64,000 nt of DNA. Origin: Archangium lansingense (GTDB lineage: Bacteria > Myxococcota > Myxococcia > Myxococcales > Myxococcaceae). The DNA is taken from assembly GCF_026626635.1 (NCBI RefSeq), contig NZ_JAPNKA010000001.1, positions 2,170,001 through 2,234,000 of the forward strand, given 5' to 3'. The first letter of the stretch is position 1. Each line of letters opens with the position of its first letter. This document shows positions 35,756 to 45,357 of this stretch, piece after piece. A model generated the notes under the pieces. It was given only the letters and a program-made list of their open reading frames with translations, did no database searches and had not been told where the DNA came from. A program made the translations under genes and the position numbers.

Positions 35756-37579
35756 TCAACGCGCGTCGCGCTCCGAGCGGATGACCGTGTCGCCGTCCTG
35801 CTTCTTCTGGGCGGCGGCGGTCCTCCGGGGGCCCGGCGACTCCAGTCCGTGACCGAAGGCGAGCCGGCTCAGCCCCACAGGCAGCCGGCCCGGCGTGCCG
35901 ATCTCCCCGAAGAGGGCGGCGGCGGCGGCCTCGGTGGCGGCGGGCTGGTGCGAGTAGATGGCCAGCACGGCTCGGGCCTCGTCGGCCTGTTCGGCGAGGT
36001 AGGGCAGTCCCATGGACACCACCACCACCGGGCGTCCGGTGGCGGCGGCCATGGTGACGAGCTCGAGCTGGCGGGAGTTGATGACCCCCACCACCACCAC
36101 GTCCGCGGAGAGCGCCAGGCGGCGGGCCTGCTGCCTGAGGACGGAGCGGCGGGCAAGGGTGGGCCAGGCAGGCACGTCGAGAACCTGGGCGCCGGGCACG
36201 CGCTCGAGGATGGCTTCGCCCAGCGAGTGCTCGGGGGTGATGAGGCCCAGGCGCGTCCCGGTGGACAGGGGGAAGTGCTTGCCGTCGGTGCGCAGCAGGG
36301 TGACGGCGGCGCGGGCGATGCGGTGGGCCACCTCGGCGTTCTCCGGAGAGGGCGGGGTGGCCAGGCGCTCCTCCAGCAGGGGGGGCTGCTCGAAGAGGCC
36401 GCGGCGCACCTTGGAGGAGAGGATGCGGCGCACGGCCTCGTCCAACCGCGTCCGAGGTAGCTCCCCGCTCCAGGCCGCGGTCATGAGGGCCTCGTACACC
36501 TCCGTCTTCTTCTCCGCCCGCCAGGGGACGAGCACCATGTCCGCGCCGGCCTTCACCGCCATCACCGCGGCCCGGCCCACGCCGTAGCGCTGAGCGATGG
36601 CGTCCATCTCCAGCTCGTCGGTGAGCACCAGCCCGTCGAAGCCGAGCCGCTGGCGCAGCAGCCTGTCCAGCACCTGGGGGTGGAGGGTGGCCGGCAGGTC
36701 ATCCCCGGTGAGGCCGGGCACGGCCACGTGGGCCGTCATCAGCCCGTCCAGCCCGTCCTGGATGACGGCGCGGAAGGGCTCCATCTGGGCGAGCACCTCC
36801 TCGCGAGACTCGCTCATGATGGGCAGGGCCGTGTGGCTGTCCGTGTCGGTGGAGCCATGGCCGGGGAAGTGCTTGGCGACGGTGACGAGCCCTGCGTCCT
36901 GCTGGCCGCGCACGAAGGCGCGCCCCAGCTCGGAGACGAGCGGCACCGAGTCTCCATAGGAGCGGATGCCGATGACGGGGTTGCGCGGGTTGAGGTTGAC
37001 GTCCAGCACGGGCGCCAGGTTCATGTTGAAGCCCAGGCGCTTGAGGTCCTCGCCCTGGGCGAGCCCCGCGGCGTAGGCCAGCTCCGCCGAGCGGGTGGCC
37101 CCGAGCGCCATGTTGCCCGGCAGCACCACCACCCCGTCCCTCACCCGCACCACGTTGCCCCCCTCCTGGTCCAACGCGAGGAAGGGGGGGATGCCGTCGG
37201 CCAGCAGGCGGCGCAGGCCGTCGTTGAGCCGGGCCACCTGCTCGCCGTTGGCGATGTTGCGCTTGAAGAGGCACACCCCGCCCACCCGGCGGCCGCGCAC
37301 CAGCGCCTCCACGGACTCGGTCACCTCCGTGCCCCCAAAGCCCACCATCATCAACTGGCCCACCTTGTCCTCGAGGGACAGGCCCACCATGAGGCGCTCG
37401 ACCCGGGCCGGGAGCGCGTCCTCCACCAGAGGGACGACCGGGGCGGGGGCTTCCTCGGGCTGGGTGGGAGGCTGGGGCTCGTGAGCTCCGGCGGCCTCGG
37501 GCTGGCCGGAGGTGGTGGCACAGGCCCCCGAGCAGAGGACGAGCGAGAGGATGAGGGCGCGGAGGGGCCGGGGGAACAC
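35756..37579 (-). CDS. Glycoside hydrolase family 3 lipoprotein (NagZ-like beta-N-acetylhexosaminidase)
   Basis: A 607-residue protein. The N-terminus has a lipobox (VLCSGAC, Cys near 19), followed by a Pro/Glu-rich linker. The GH3 barrel (about 60-390) has GQLMMVGFGGTEV, PPFLALDQEGGNVVRVRDG and KHFPGHGSTDTDSH, the NagZ signature with the catalytic His. The probable nucleophile Asp is in LVLTDELEMDAI. A GH3 C-terminal alpha/beta sandwich (about 430-585) is also present, which makes it longer than cytoplasmic NagZ. It is probably anchored in the envelope and releases N-acetylglucosamine from muropeptides or glycans. The start is GTG. A terminal positively charged tail follows the catalytic part. 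Confidence 0.88.
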   Translation of the reverse strand: MFPRPLRALILSLVLCSGACATTSGQPEAAGAHEPQPPTQPEEAPAPVVPLVEDALPARVERLMVGLSLEDKVGQLMMVGFGGTEVTESVEALVRGRRVGGVCLFKRNIANGEQVARLNDGLRRLLADGIPPFLALDQEGGNVVRVRDGVVVLPGNMALGATRSAELAYAAGLAQGEDLKRLGFNMNLAPVLDVNLNPRNPVIGIRSYGDSVPLVSELGRAFVRGQQDAGLVTVAKHFPGHGSTDTDSHTALPIMSESREEVLAQMEPFRAVIQDGLDGLMTAHVAVPGLTGDDLPATLHPQVLDRLLRQRLGFDGLVLTDELEMDAIAQRYGVGRAAVMAVKAGADMVLVPWRAEKKTEVYEALMTAAWSGELPRTRLDEAVRRILSSKVRRGLFEQPPLLEERLATPPSPENAEVAHRIARAAVTLLRTDGKHFPLSTGTRLGLITPEHSLGEAILERVPGAQVLDVPAWPTLARRSVLRQQARRLALSADVVVVGVINSRQLELVTMAAATGRPVVVVSMGLPYLAEQADEARAVLAIYSHQPAATEAAAAALFGEIGTPGRLPVGLSRLAFGHGLESPGPRRTAAAQKKQDGDTVIRSERDAR

Positions 37580-37771
37580 GGTGGCCCTGGAGCCTAGACG
37601 AGCCCTCCGTGCCCTCCATTTTCTGGCCTGAGAAGTTGAAGAGGCTCCGGTTACAGTTCAGATGGCAGATGAATCCACCCGGATGCGGACAGGGCAGGCA
37701 GGCGACTCTTGCGCGAATCCGGGCTCAGGAGTAATTGCCCGCTCAGGGAGCGCCACCGCGGGAGGGCCAGC

Positions 37772-38233
37772 TTGCGAATCTCCGAGTTCCTCAGCCCAGA
37801 AGCCCTGATCGCGGACCTTCAGGCCCGCGACAAGCAGGCGGTGCTGCGCGAAATGAGCGCAGTGCTGGCCCGGGCCCATCCCTCTTTGAAGGAGGAGCGC
37901 CTGGTGGAGGTGTTGCGCGAGCGCGAGAAGCTCGGCTCCACCGGCATCGGCGAGGGCGTGGCCATTCCCCATGGGAAGCTGCCCGGGCTGACCAGCCTGG
38001 TGGCCGCCTTCGGCGTGTCGCGTCAGGGGGTGGACTTCGAGGCCATCGACGGCAAGCCCACCCACCTGTTCTTCGCCCTGGTCGCCCCGGAGAACAGCGC
38101 CGGTGTCCACCTCAAGGCGCTGGCGCGCATCTCGCGCCTCTTCAAGAACCCCCGCTTCCGCGCCTCCATCCTGGAGGCCACCTCGGTCGCGGACATTCAC
38201 GCGCTGATCGTCCAGGAAGACGCCCGGCCCTGA
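37772..38233 (+). CDS. ptsN: PTS EIIA (Ntr-type) regulatory protein
   Basis: A 153-residue EIIA domain of the fructose/nitrogen family. The phosphorylated histidine is in GVAIPHGKLPG (His67). Other conserved parts are EKLGSTGIGEG, PTHLFFALVAPENSAGVHLK and LARISRLFKNPRFR. The start is assigned to TTG at 37772 because GGAGGG lies 5 nt upstream and the family N-terminus RISEFLSPE begins there; the ATG-led frame from 37709 lacks similarity. It acts in the regulatory PTS phosphorelay, not in sugar import. No rpoN or hpr gene is adjacent, and the gene is convergent with dtd. Confidence 0.92.
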   Translation: MRISEFLSPEALIADLQARDKQAVLREMSAVLARAHPSLKEERLVEVLREREKLGSTGIGEGVAIPHGKLPGLTSLVAAFGVSRQGVDFEAIDGKPTHLFFALVAPENSAGVHLKALARISRLFKNPRFRASILEATSVADIHALIVQEDARP

Positions 38234-38251
38234 GGGGCGCTGGACGCCTGC

Positions 38252-38719
38252 TCAGCGCGCGGTGGTGGGAGCCCCGCTCCCCGGGCTCTCCAAGAGGATG
38301 GTGACGGGGCCGTCATTGACGAGCGCCACCTTCATGTCCGCCGCGAAGATGCCGGTGCCCACGGTGAGGCCCCGGCCGCGCAGCACCTCGCAGACGCGCT
38401 CGTAGAGAGCCTTGGCGCCCGCGGGCTCCATGGCGTCGATGAAGCTGGGCCGCCGGCCCTTGCGCGCGTCGCCGTAGAGGGTGAACTGGCTGACGACGAT
38501 GAGCTGCCGGGAGGTGTCCTCCAGCGAGAGGTTCATCTTCCCCGCGGCGTCCTCGAAGATGCGCAGGGTGGCGAGCTTCTCCGCCATCCAGGCCACATCC
38601 GCCTCGGTGTCACCCTTGCCCACCCCGAGCAGCACGAGCAGCCCCGGGCCCACCTGACTGACGCGCTCGCCGTTGACGGTGACGGAGGCCTCCAGGACGC
38701 GCTGCACCACTGCCTTCAT
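38252..38719 (-). CDS. dtd: D-aminoacyl-tRNA deacylase
   Basis: A 155-residue enzyme that hydrolyses D-aminoacyl-tRNA and recycles tRNA. The two signature motifs are present: [17 protein letters not shown] (catalytic SQFTL) and [12 protein letters not shown] (the cross-subunit GP motif). The N-terminus [15 protein letters not shown] matches the family, and the length is normal apart from a short tail. It lies 7 nt after the DUF2378 gene on the same strand, so the two probably form one transcript. Confidence 0.96.
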   Translation of the reverse strand: MKAVVQRVLEASVTVNGERVSQVGPGLLVLLGVGKGDTEADVAWMAEKLATLRIFEDAAGKMNLSLEDTSRQLIVVSQFTLYGDARKGRRPSFIDAMEPAGAKALYERVCEVLRGRGLTVGTGIFAADMKVALVNDGPVTILLESPGSGAPTTAR

Positions 38720-38726
38720 ATTGTAT

Positions 38727-39350
38727 TCACTCCCAGGAGAAGTCGTAGGCGCCGTCGAGCGGGGACTCCCGCTGGCCGCGCACCTTCACGTCCTTCACTC
38801 CATACAGCGTGAAGAGCTCCTCCAATACGCCCTCGTGGTACTCCACGGGCAGGAAACTGCGCCGGATGAGGAGCCTGCCACTCCTCGGCCCGTTCCACGT
38901 CACCGTGCGCTCGCCGTAGCTGGCTGCCATCCGGTAGATGGTCTGCACGCTGCCCAGGAACAGCCGGATGTCCTTGCCAGCCACCACTCGCACTGCGTTG
39001 CCCACCGCGGAGGCCAGGAAGTCCACCATGGCCTTGCGGCCCAGGGCCCGCGCTGCCTTGTCCGGCCCTCCGTACCGGCCGCTCAGCTCGCGCGTCGCCA
39101 CTCCGCTCAGCCGCACCAGCTGCTCGATGGGGTAGTTGAAGAAGCCCACGAAGTTCTGCCCTCCGAGCACCTGCTGGCAGCGGGCCAGCGCGGCCTCGTC
39201 CCCGAGCGCCCGCACCGCCTCCAGTATGCTGGTGAAGAACAGCCCACGCGCGGTGTCCTGTGGGGTGGCCAGCTCGCAGCGGCGCTCCATCTCCTCGTCC
39301 CAGCCCTCTGGCACACCTTCCTCCATCCTGGCTTCGGGGCTCGGGCTCAT
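38727..39350 (-). CDS. DUF2378 (TIGR02265) family protein
   Basis: A 207-residue protein of a family I know only from Myxococcales, where many paralogs occur. The characteristic segments are [40 protein letters not shown] and [20 protein letters not shown]. No catalytic motif or membrane segment is evident and the function is unknown. The ATG at 39350 has no clear ribosome-binding site, and ATG at 39326 is possible. It is upstream of dtd with a 7-nt gap. Confidence 0.85.
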   Translation of the reverse strand: MSPSPEARMEEGVPEGWDEEMERRCELATPQDTARGLFFTSILEAVRALGDEAALARCQQVLGGQNFVGFFNYPIEQLVRLSGVATRELSGRYGGPDKAARALGRKAMVDFLASAVGNAVRVVAGKDIRLFLGSVQTIYRMAASYGERTVTWNGPRSGRLLIRRSFLPVEYHEGVLEELFTLYGVKDVKVRGQRESPLDGAYDFSWE

Positions 39351-39509
39351 GGGAGAGGGCGGGCTGAGGCCGGATGGCTGGTGGGGGAAGGAACGACTGG
39401 ACCGCCGGGAACGTATCTGGGGCCGTTACTCCCAGGCAAATCCGCCTGCTCTCGGGGCGAATATCCCGGAGGGGGTGTCCAGATGACCTGCCGGAGGGGG
39501 TGTCATAGG

Positions 39510-41549
39510 ATGCGCGACAGCATGACTGTTCAGCGACCTTGTCGCACCTGTGGGGGGGCTCTTCCAGAGGGTGCGAAGGAATGTCCCCGCGACGGAACTC
39601 CCGTGTCCCTTGAGGCCTATCCGGACGAGAGGACGGTCGTGCACGCCGCGCCCTCGGAGCTGGAGGCAGGTGCCTCCGCGGACTCGGACGAGCCGGAGGA
39701 GGTGTGGGAGTCCACCGTTCGCAAGGACATCATGGTGGGCCAGCGCATCGGCGAGTACGTGGTGCGCCGGCGCATCGGCAGCGGCGGCATGGGCGTCGTC
39801 TACGAGGGCGAGCACCCGGTCATCGGCCGCAAGGTCGCCATCAAGATCATCCGCCCGGACTCCTCCGAGGGCATTCGCGCGAGAGATCTCGTCGGCGAGG
39901 CCCGCGCGGTGAGCGCCATCCGCCACCGTGGCATCATCGACATCTTCGGCTTCGGAACGCTGCCGGGCATCGGCCAGTACCTGGTGATGGAGTACCTCAA
40001 CGGCCGGCCGCTCGATGAGGTCATCCTGGACCGGGCGCCGATACCGCCCTCCGAGGCCATCCGGCTCATCATCGAGGTGCTCGGCGCACTGTCGGCCGCG
40101 CACGCGGTGGGCGTCATCCACCGCGACCTCAAGCCTGGCAACATCTTCGTCGTGCTGGAGTCCAACGGCTCCGAGTACGTGAAGGTGCTCGACTTCGGGC
40201 TCGCCAAGCAGGGCGCCACGCCCAACGGCCCCACGCCGCAGACGCGCGCGAGCATGATTGTCGGCACCCCGGAGTACATGGCGCCGGAGCAGGCCTGCGG
40301 TCAGCCGGTGAGCCCACGCACCGACCTGTACGCGGTGGGCATCATCCTGTTCGAGATGCTTACGGGACGGCTGCCCTTCCGGGGCGACTCGCCCATGCAC
40401 GTGGCCATCCAGCAGGTACAGGCCCAGCCGCCCTCGCCAGCGTCCCTGGTGGAGGGTCTGCCGCCGGAACTGGATGACCTGGTGCTGCGGCTGCTGGCAA
40501 AGGAGCCCGAGCAGCGGCCCGCTTCAGCCGAGGCATTGACGCGCGAGCTGAAGGCGATCGCCCGGACGCTGGCGGTCGACATGACCCAGCTCTCTGGCTT
40601 CGCCCGGGCGGTGCCGGAGGCTCCCGAGCCCGCCTCGCGTCCCGCTCCCCAGGCCTCCGCGGCGCCCCCGCGTCCCGCGCGTCCGACCGCCCCGCCTCCT
40701 GCTGAGACGGTGGAGGCCCCGAAGACGATCGCCGGTTCGCGTCAGGCCCTCCCATCGCCGGAGTCCGAGGCCGCAGTGGCGGCTCGCCCGGCCCCATCCG
40801 CGCGTCCCCCAGCGGCACGCCCCCAGGCCGCGCGCCCGCGGGCCGCCGCCCCCCGCACTCCACCCACCACCGATGTGGTTCCGGTGCAGGGCTTGAGCCG
40901 CGGCGCGGACGTTCCCGACACCGCGGAGATCGCGCCTGTCCGATCCGGCCCCTCCATGAAGGTGTGGCTGGGCGTGGGTTTGGCGGCTGTCCTCATAGGG
41001 GGCGGTGTGGGCGTGGTTGCGCTCAAGCGCGACAGCGGTCAGCCCGTGCCCGACGTGAGCGGGGCGTCCGCATCGAAGGACCCGGCGTCAGGGACCGGTT
41101 CGGCGCAGCCCCCGCCTACTCCGGGGAAGGAGCCCCAGGGGGAGACCGGTGCGCAGCAGGCCGCCACGCCTTCACCGGACGCACAGCCGAAGGTCGAGAC
41201 GCCCGCCCAGCCGGAGACGCCGCCCTCCGCCCAGGCCGTGGCCGCGGTCGAAGATCCGGCTTCTCAGAAGACCGAGACGAATTCCGCGCGGCCAGATGCG
41301 ACTTCTGGGACGAAGCGCCGTTCTCCTGGCAATGAAACGGGAGTGCTCCGGGTCGTGTCAGGGTGTTGGGCGAAAGTGTTCATCGACGGCAAGCGCAGGG
41401 GCGATGCGCCGCTGGCTCGCCTTGTCCTGCCCGCTGGTCAGTACACCCTCTCGCTGCTCGGCACGAATCCCGCGCTGAAGAACCATCGGGAGGCGATCGT
41501 CATCGAAGCGGGGAAGACGCTCGAATACAAAGCCCCGCCATGTAAGTAA
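39510..41549 (+). CDS. Membrane Ser/Thr protein kinase with zinc-ribbon N-terminus and PEGA domain
   Basis: A 679-residue protein. The N-terminus has a zinc-ribbon-like pattern (CRTCGGALPEGAKECPRDG). The kinase domain (about 82-360) is complete: glycine loop RIGSGGMGVVYEG, Lys112 in VAIKII, catalytic loop IHRDLKPGNI, DFGLA and GTPEYMAPEQA. A Pro/Ala-rich juxtamembrane region follows. One transmembrane helix (about 480-500; VWLGVGLAAVLIGGGVGVVA) leads to a Pro-rich linker and a C-terminal PEGA domain (VFIDGKRRGDAPLARLVLPA). The probable topology is a cytoplasmic kinase with a periplasmic or surface PEGA sensor. GGAGG lies 12 nt before ATG 39510, with ATG 39522 as alternative. The next two genes follow closely. 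Confidence 0.9.
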   Translation: MRDSMTVQRPCRTCGGALPEGAKECPRDGTPVSLEAYPDERTVVHAAPSELEAGASADSDEPEEVWESTVRKDIMVGQRIGEYVVRRRIGSGGMGVVYEGEHPVIGRKVAIKIIRPDSSEGIRARDLVGEARAVSAIRHRGIIDIFGFGTLPGIGQYLVMEYLNGRPLDEVILDRAPIPPSEAIRLIIEVLGALSAAHAVGVIHRDLKPGNIFVVLESNGSEYVKVLDFGLAKQGATPNGPTPQTRASMIVGTPEYMAPEQACGQPVSPRTDLYAVGIILFEMLTGRLPFRGDSPMHVAIQQVQAQPPSPASLVEGLPPELDDLVLRLLAKEPEQRPASAEALTRELKAIARTLAVDMTQLSGFARAVPEAPEPASRPAPQASAAPPRPARPTAPPPAETVEAPKTIAGSRQALPSPESEAAVAARPAPSARPPAARPQAARPRAAAPRTPPTTDVVPVQGLSRGADVPDTAEIAPVRSGPSMKVWLGVGLAAVLIGGGVGVVALKRDSGQPVPDVSGASASKDPASGTGSAQPPPTPGKEPQGETGAQQAATPSPDAQPKVETPAQPETPPSAQAVAAVEDPASQKTETNSARPDATSGTKRRSPGNETGVLRVVSGCWAKVFIDGKRRGDAPLARLVLPAGQYTLSLLGTNPALKNHREAIVIEAGKTLEYKAPPCK

Positions 41550-41603
41550 GACCGTAGAGAAGGAAGGGAGAGACGCGTTCTCTCCCAGGAGCCGCCATTC
41601 CCC

Positions 41604-42551
41604 ATGTTCCCGCGTTCGCTCTTGTTGCTGCTGGTGCTCCTGCCCCTTTCTGCCTGGGCGGCGCGGCTCCAGGGCCTCCGGTACTATGAGCGAGGTGAGT
41701 ACGCCAAGGCGAGCCGCACCCTGAAGCGGGAGATCAGCAGCCCACAGCTCTCCGACGAGCAGCGGGCCCTGGCTCGTGTCTACCTCGCCGCCTCGTTGTT
41801 GGCGCTCAAGAAGGAGGACGAGGCGTACCTACAGCTCGAGGAACTGGCTCGCACCTACCCGGAGCAGCGGGTGGATCCTTCCCTCTTTCCTCCGCGGCTG
41901 GTGGAGCTGGAGCTGGAGGTGCGCGAGCGGCTGAAGATCGAGCGGCTGCGCGAGGAGGCCGAGAAGGCCGAGCAGGCCGAGCTCAATCGGATCGCCGCCG
42001 CCGAGGATGCCGAGCGGCGCAAGCGTGAGCAGGAGGCGGCGGCCCGGAACCCGGCGCAGGTGGAGCCGCAGGGCGAGCTCCAGGACACGGCCACCGCTCA
42101 GCCCGCTTCCTCCTTCCGGCTGCGTCCGGAGCTCACCGGCTACAGCGACGTCGCGGGAGCCTTTACCCCTGGGGGCAAGCTCTCGATTGGTCCAGCGGTA
42201 GCTCTCACCGCCGGTGTCGGGCCGGTGGAGGCGACGGTGCGGACGCTGATTGGCAAGGAGCGTTGGGCCTGGGAATTGGAGGCGGGCTACCTCTTTGGGA
42301 CCGGCGCCTTCCAGCCGCGGCTGTCGGTGCGGAGCACCTTGTTCCCGGGCATTGGAGAGCCTCCCGCTGATGATCCCAACGGTGGGGGTGCCCGCTTTGG
42401 CTTCGGGGGCGCGGTGGGCGGGCGGTTGGCACTCACCCCCCAGCTCACGCTCCTGGCGGATGTGGGCGGTGAGCTCCTCGTCGGTGCGTCCGAGACGTTC
42501 AACGGCGGCGTGTTCGTCATCTCCGCTGGTGTGGGCTACAGCCTGTTCTAG
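41604..42551 (+). CDS. Secreted TPR/coiled-coil protein with probable outer-membrane beta domain
   Basis: A 315-residue protein. The signal peptide is MFPRSLLLLLVLLPLSAWAA. Residues about 22-100 are TPR-like helices (LRYYERGEYAKASRTLKREI). Residues about 105-150 form a charged coiled coil (REEAEKAEQAELNRIAAAED). Residues about 170-315 alternate hydrophobic and polar residues and end in VISAGVGYSLF, as in outer-membrane beta-barrels with a terminal Phe. No named family was recognised. Similar proteins often accompany PEGA-type kinases in myxobacteria (inference). It lies 54 nt after the kinase and 9 nt before the next gene. Confidence 0.72.
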   Translation: MFPRSLLLLLVLLPLSAWAARLQGLRYYERGEYAKASRTLKREISSPQLSDEQRALARVYLAASLLALKKEDEAYLQLEELARTYPEQRVDPSLFPPRLVELELEVRERLKIERLREEAEKAEQAELNRIAAAEDAERRKREQEAAARNPAQVEPQGELQDTATAQPASSFRLRPELTGYSDVAGAFTPGGKLSIGPAVALTAGVGPVEATVRTLIGKERWAWELEAGYLFGTGAFQPRLSVRSTLFPGIGEPPADDPNGGGARFGFGGAVGGRLALTPQLTLLADVGGELLVGASETFNGGVFVISAGVGYSLF

Positions 42552-42560
42552 GAGTTCCTC

Positions 42561-44864
42561 GTGTCACGACGTGTGTTGAGTGCGCTGGCCGTGGCTGGCG
42601 TCGTCCTCGTGTCCTGGGGAGCGGTGAGCCAGCCCCGTGCCTCCTCCAGGGGAACGCCCGTAGTGCGGATGGGAATCGCCCCCGTGTCCGCCGGCTCCGA
42701 GGGGCACTATGAGCTGCGCTCTCCGCATGCCCGCGTCGTCTTTGGTGAGGCGGGCCTGACGATGTCGCTGCCCTCGCGGCTTCAGCCGTCGCGGGAGCTG
42801 GGCTGGCGCGTGGCGGGCGGGCACCGGGTGACACCGCGGGCGGAACAGCTCCGGGATGCGAAGTTGCACCGCCTCGTGGGGCCACGGGAGGACTGGGAGC
42901 AGGACGTGCCCACCTACGGTGGCCTGCACTACCGGGGCGTGCTGCCGGGCGTGGACCTGTGGTTCGAGGAGCGTGCCGAGGGCCACGAGTACGGTTTTCG
43001 TGCCGAGCGTGGAGCGGACCTGCGCCGGGTGCGGTTGGAGTACACCGGGGCGCGGGCGGTGCGGGTGGTGGACGCAGGGCGTGGGCTGGAGGTGGACCTG
43101 GGCGAGGGTGTGTTGCGCGAGCGGGGCCTGCGGTGCGAGCAGGAGGCCGCGGATGGCTCCCCGTGCGCGGTGGGCTGCCGCTTCGCGGACGCGCGGCCGG
43201 TGGGGCTGGACCGGTGGGAGTACGCCATCGAGGTGGATGTGAAGGACCCCGAGCGCCCCGTGGTGGTGGACCCGCTCGTCCTCTGGAACACCTACCTCGG
43301 GAGCGCTGGCCTCGACGAGCTCCGGGGCATCGCACAGAACGGCGCCGGCGATGTGTACGTCGTCGGCACGGTGCGTGGTTCCCCGGTGGTTCCTTCGCCA
43401 GACGCAGGCCTTGGAAGTCTGGGAGGCAGCGCGGATGTGTTCGTCGCCAGCTTCAAGCCGGATGGTGGGCTCTCCTGGTCGACGCTGCTCGGTGGCGATG
43501 GCTCTGATGTTGGCAAGGCCATCCTGGTGGGGAGCGCGAATGAGGTGTACGTCGCGGGGACCACGAAGTCGTCGAACCTCCGGGGAAAACTGGCCGATGG
43601 TGGGGTGGGGGACTCCTTGCGGGGAAACTCGGATGGCTTCGTGGCCAGGCTCAGTCCCTCTGGCGCCGCGCTCGACTGGTTGCTCCACATCGGTGGAAGC
43701 AGCGACGAGACCGTCAACAAGATGGTCTTGGGCGGGGCGGGCAAGCTGTTCGCCGTTGGAGAGACCCGGTCGGAGGATCTGCCCAATATCGCGGGTCCCA
43801 TGCCTCTCCCCGTCGTGGATTGGGAGGGGTTCATCACCCGTGTCGATCTCAACGAGCCCAAGACGGACTGGTTCATCGTCATCCAGGCGCCTGGCGACGA
43901 AACCGTGACGGACGTCGTCTACAAGGACGAGACCGGACACATCGCCTACTTCACGGGAGGGACCCGCTCCCAGACGGATATGTCGATGGACGCCTTTCTG
44001 GGGACGATCGTGGCCGCCCATGGCGACACGCCGGTCTTTTCGTCGCGCGTTGTCCGTCTGGGGGGCTCGAACAAGGATGAGGGCCGCGGGTTGAGCCTCA
44101 CTTCCTCGAAGGTGGTGATGTGGGGGGTCACGGAGTCGTCCAACTTCCCCTCGGACGCCGGGACGCCGAATGGAGTGTCCGACATCTTCGCGGCGGTGGT
44201 TGGGGACTGGTTGAGCTCGAATGGCACCATGCCGGTAGAGAAGACGCGCTTCATCGGGGGCAAGAATGGGGAAGAGCTCTACTCCGTGACGACGGATTCG
44301 TCTGGGCGCGTCTACCTGGGCGGCTCGACCACTTCGCCGGACTTTCCCGTGCGGAACGCCTTCGACTCCCAGCACGAGGTGGGGCTGGATGGTTTCGTGG
44401 CGAGGGTGCAACTCGAGGGGACGCCCATGGTGGAGTGGGCCTCGTTCGTTGGCGGGACCGGCTTCGACGAGGTCTACGCGCTGAAGGTCGACGACCTGAA
44501 TGAAGAGCGCCTGTTCATTGGCGGCTACAGCAGCTCGGGCAACCTGCGCTATTCCGACGCGGGTTACCGTCCGACCCAGATTGGTAGCGAGGACATGTTC
44601 CTGATGGCGGTGGACGTGAACGCCCTGCCAGACGGGGGCAGTCCCGAGCCGGACGCGGGCACGACTCCGGACGCGGGCACGACTCTGGATGCAGGCACGG
44701 GTGAGCCGGATGCGGGCACGACTTCGGACGCGGGGGCGGGTGGCCCGGTGTCTCCGCTGGGCTGGTCCTGCAACTCCACGAACGATGGCGGGGGATGGAG
44801 GGCCCTCTCGCTCGGCGTGCTCGTCGGGCTGGCGCTGTTCGTCTCGCGCCGGAGGGCACGCTGA
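42561..44864 (+). CDS. SBBP-repeat beta-propeller protein with MYXO-CTERM-like tail
   Basis: A 767-residue secreted protein. The signal sequence is MSRRVLSALAVAGVVLVSWG. Residues about 30-230 match the DUF7948-type domain that precedes SBBP repeats (GLHYRGVLPGVDLWFEERAE; VVVDPLVLWNTYLG). Several SBBP beta-propeller repeats follow (LGGSADVFVASFKPDGGLSW, STLLGGDGSDVGKAILVGSA, FVGGTGFDEVYALKVDD). A low-complexity Pro-Asp-Ala-Gly-Thr linker (about 690-730) leads to the tail GWSCNSTNDGG, a hydrophobic helix and SRRRAR, a MYXO-CTERM variant for myxosortase anchoring. The start is GTG with AGGAG 6 nt upstream. It is probably co-transcribed with the previous two genes. Confidence 0.85.
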   Translation: MSRRVLSALAVAGVVLVSWGAVSQPRASSRGTPVVRMGIAPVSAGSEGHYELRSPHARVVFGEAGLTMSLPSRLQPSRELGWRVAGGHRVTPRAEQLRDAKLHRLVGPREDWEQDVPTYGGLHYRGVLPGVDLWFEERAEGHEYGFRAERGADLRRVRLEYTGARAVRVVDAGRGLEVDLGEGVLRERGLRCEQEAADGSPCAVGCRFADARPVGLDRWEYAIEVDVKDPERPVVVDPLVLWNTYLGSAGLDELRGIAQNGAGDVYVVGTVRGSPVVPSPDAGLGSLGGSADVFVASFKPDGGLSWSTLLGGDGSDVGKAILVGSANEVYVAGTTKSSNLRGKLADGGVGDSLRGNSDGFVARLSPSGAALDWLLHIGGSSDETVNKMVLGGAGKLFAVGETRSEDLPNIAGPMPLPVVDWEGFITRVDLNEPKTDWFIVIQAPGDETVTDVVYKDETGHIAYFTGGTRSQTDMSMDAFLGTIVAAHGDTPVFSSRVVRLGGSNKDEGRGLSLTSSKVVMWGVTESSNFPSDAGTPNGVSDIFAAVVGDWLSSNGTMPVEKTRFIGGKNGEELYSVTTDSSGRVYLGGSTTSPDFPVRNAFDSQHEVGLDGFVARVQLEGTPMVEWASFVGGTGFDEVYALKVDDLNEERLFIGGYSSSGNLRYSDAGYRPTQIGSEDMFLMAVDVNALPDGGSPEPDAGTTPDAGTTLDAGTGEPDAGTTSDAGAGGPVSPLGWSCNSTNDGGGWRALSLGVLVGLALFVSRRRAR

Positions 44865-45357
44865 CCTCCCGGGCCCCTGCATGGTGTCGAGCGGGGTAGT
44901 ACGGAGCTGCCAGTACGCGCAGAAGGGCTGGCCGGGCTCGGCCTACCGTGTCTCGAAGGTGGGGCTCAACGCGGGGTGGAGGAAGGGGCGGACACCCTCG
45001 TCTGGGCCGCGACCCTTCCCCCGGGTGGCCCCTCGGGTGGTTTCTTCCGCAACCGCCGGCTCATCCCCTGGTAGTCAGGCGCGCACCCGCGTCACCGTCC
45101 CTGGGCTGTCGGAGGCCCTCTTACTCCATGGGAACATCGCCGCCATGTCGGCACCGGTGGGTAGGCTCCTCCCTCGGGAATCCCGCCTGCTCGCCTGCCC
45201 GTTTTCTCTCGCCAAGAGAACACTGGTCCACAGATGGGGCAACGCTTTGCCGCCTGGTGGAAGGCCGGGCGCCCAGGACGTCGGTGCCAACGAAGTGTCT
45301 CCCTTGCCGCCCCCCAGTCCCCCTCCCATAATGGCCGTCACCTTTCCCGGAGAGCAC
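44865..45357. other. Intergenic region, no gene seen
   Basis: There are 493 nt between the SBBP-repeat gene and dacB. A reading frame runs through it in phase with dacB, but its translation is rich in Arg/Pro/Ser and has no similarity or ribosome-binding site. A short TTCTC/GAGAA inverted repeat lies near 45206-45222. No convincing promoter, terminator or RNA gene was found. Confidence 0.5.

Noticed and set aside
38673..39509. Upstream extension of the zinc-ribbon Ser/Thr kinase
   Set aside because: The frame is open but lies antisense to the DUF2378 gene; the zinc-ribbon N-terminus follows ATG 39510 with GGAGG upstream.
44689..45357. Upstream extension of dacB
   Set aside because: It would place more than 200 residues before a clear signal peptide and overlaps the SBBP gene.
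44865..45357. Possible small RNA or small gene in the 493-nt gap
   Set aside because: No promoter-terminator pair, strong structure or conserved-looking frame could be identified.
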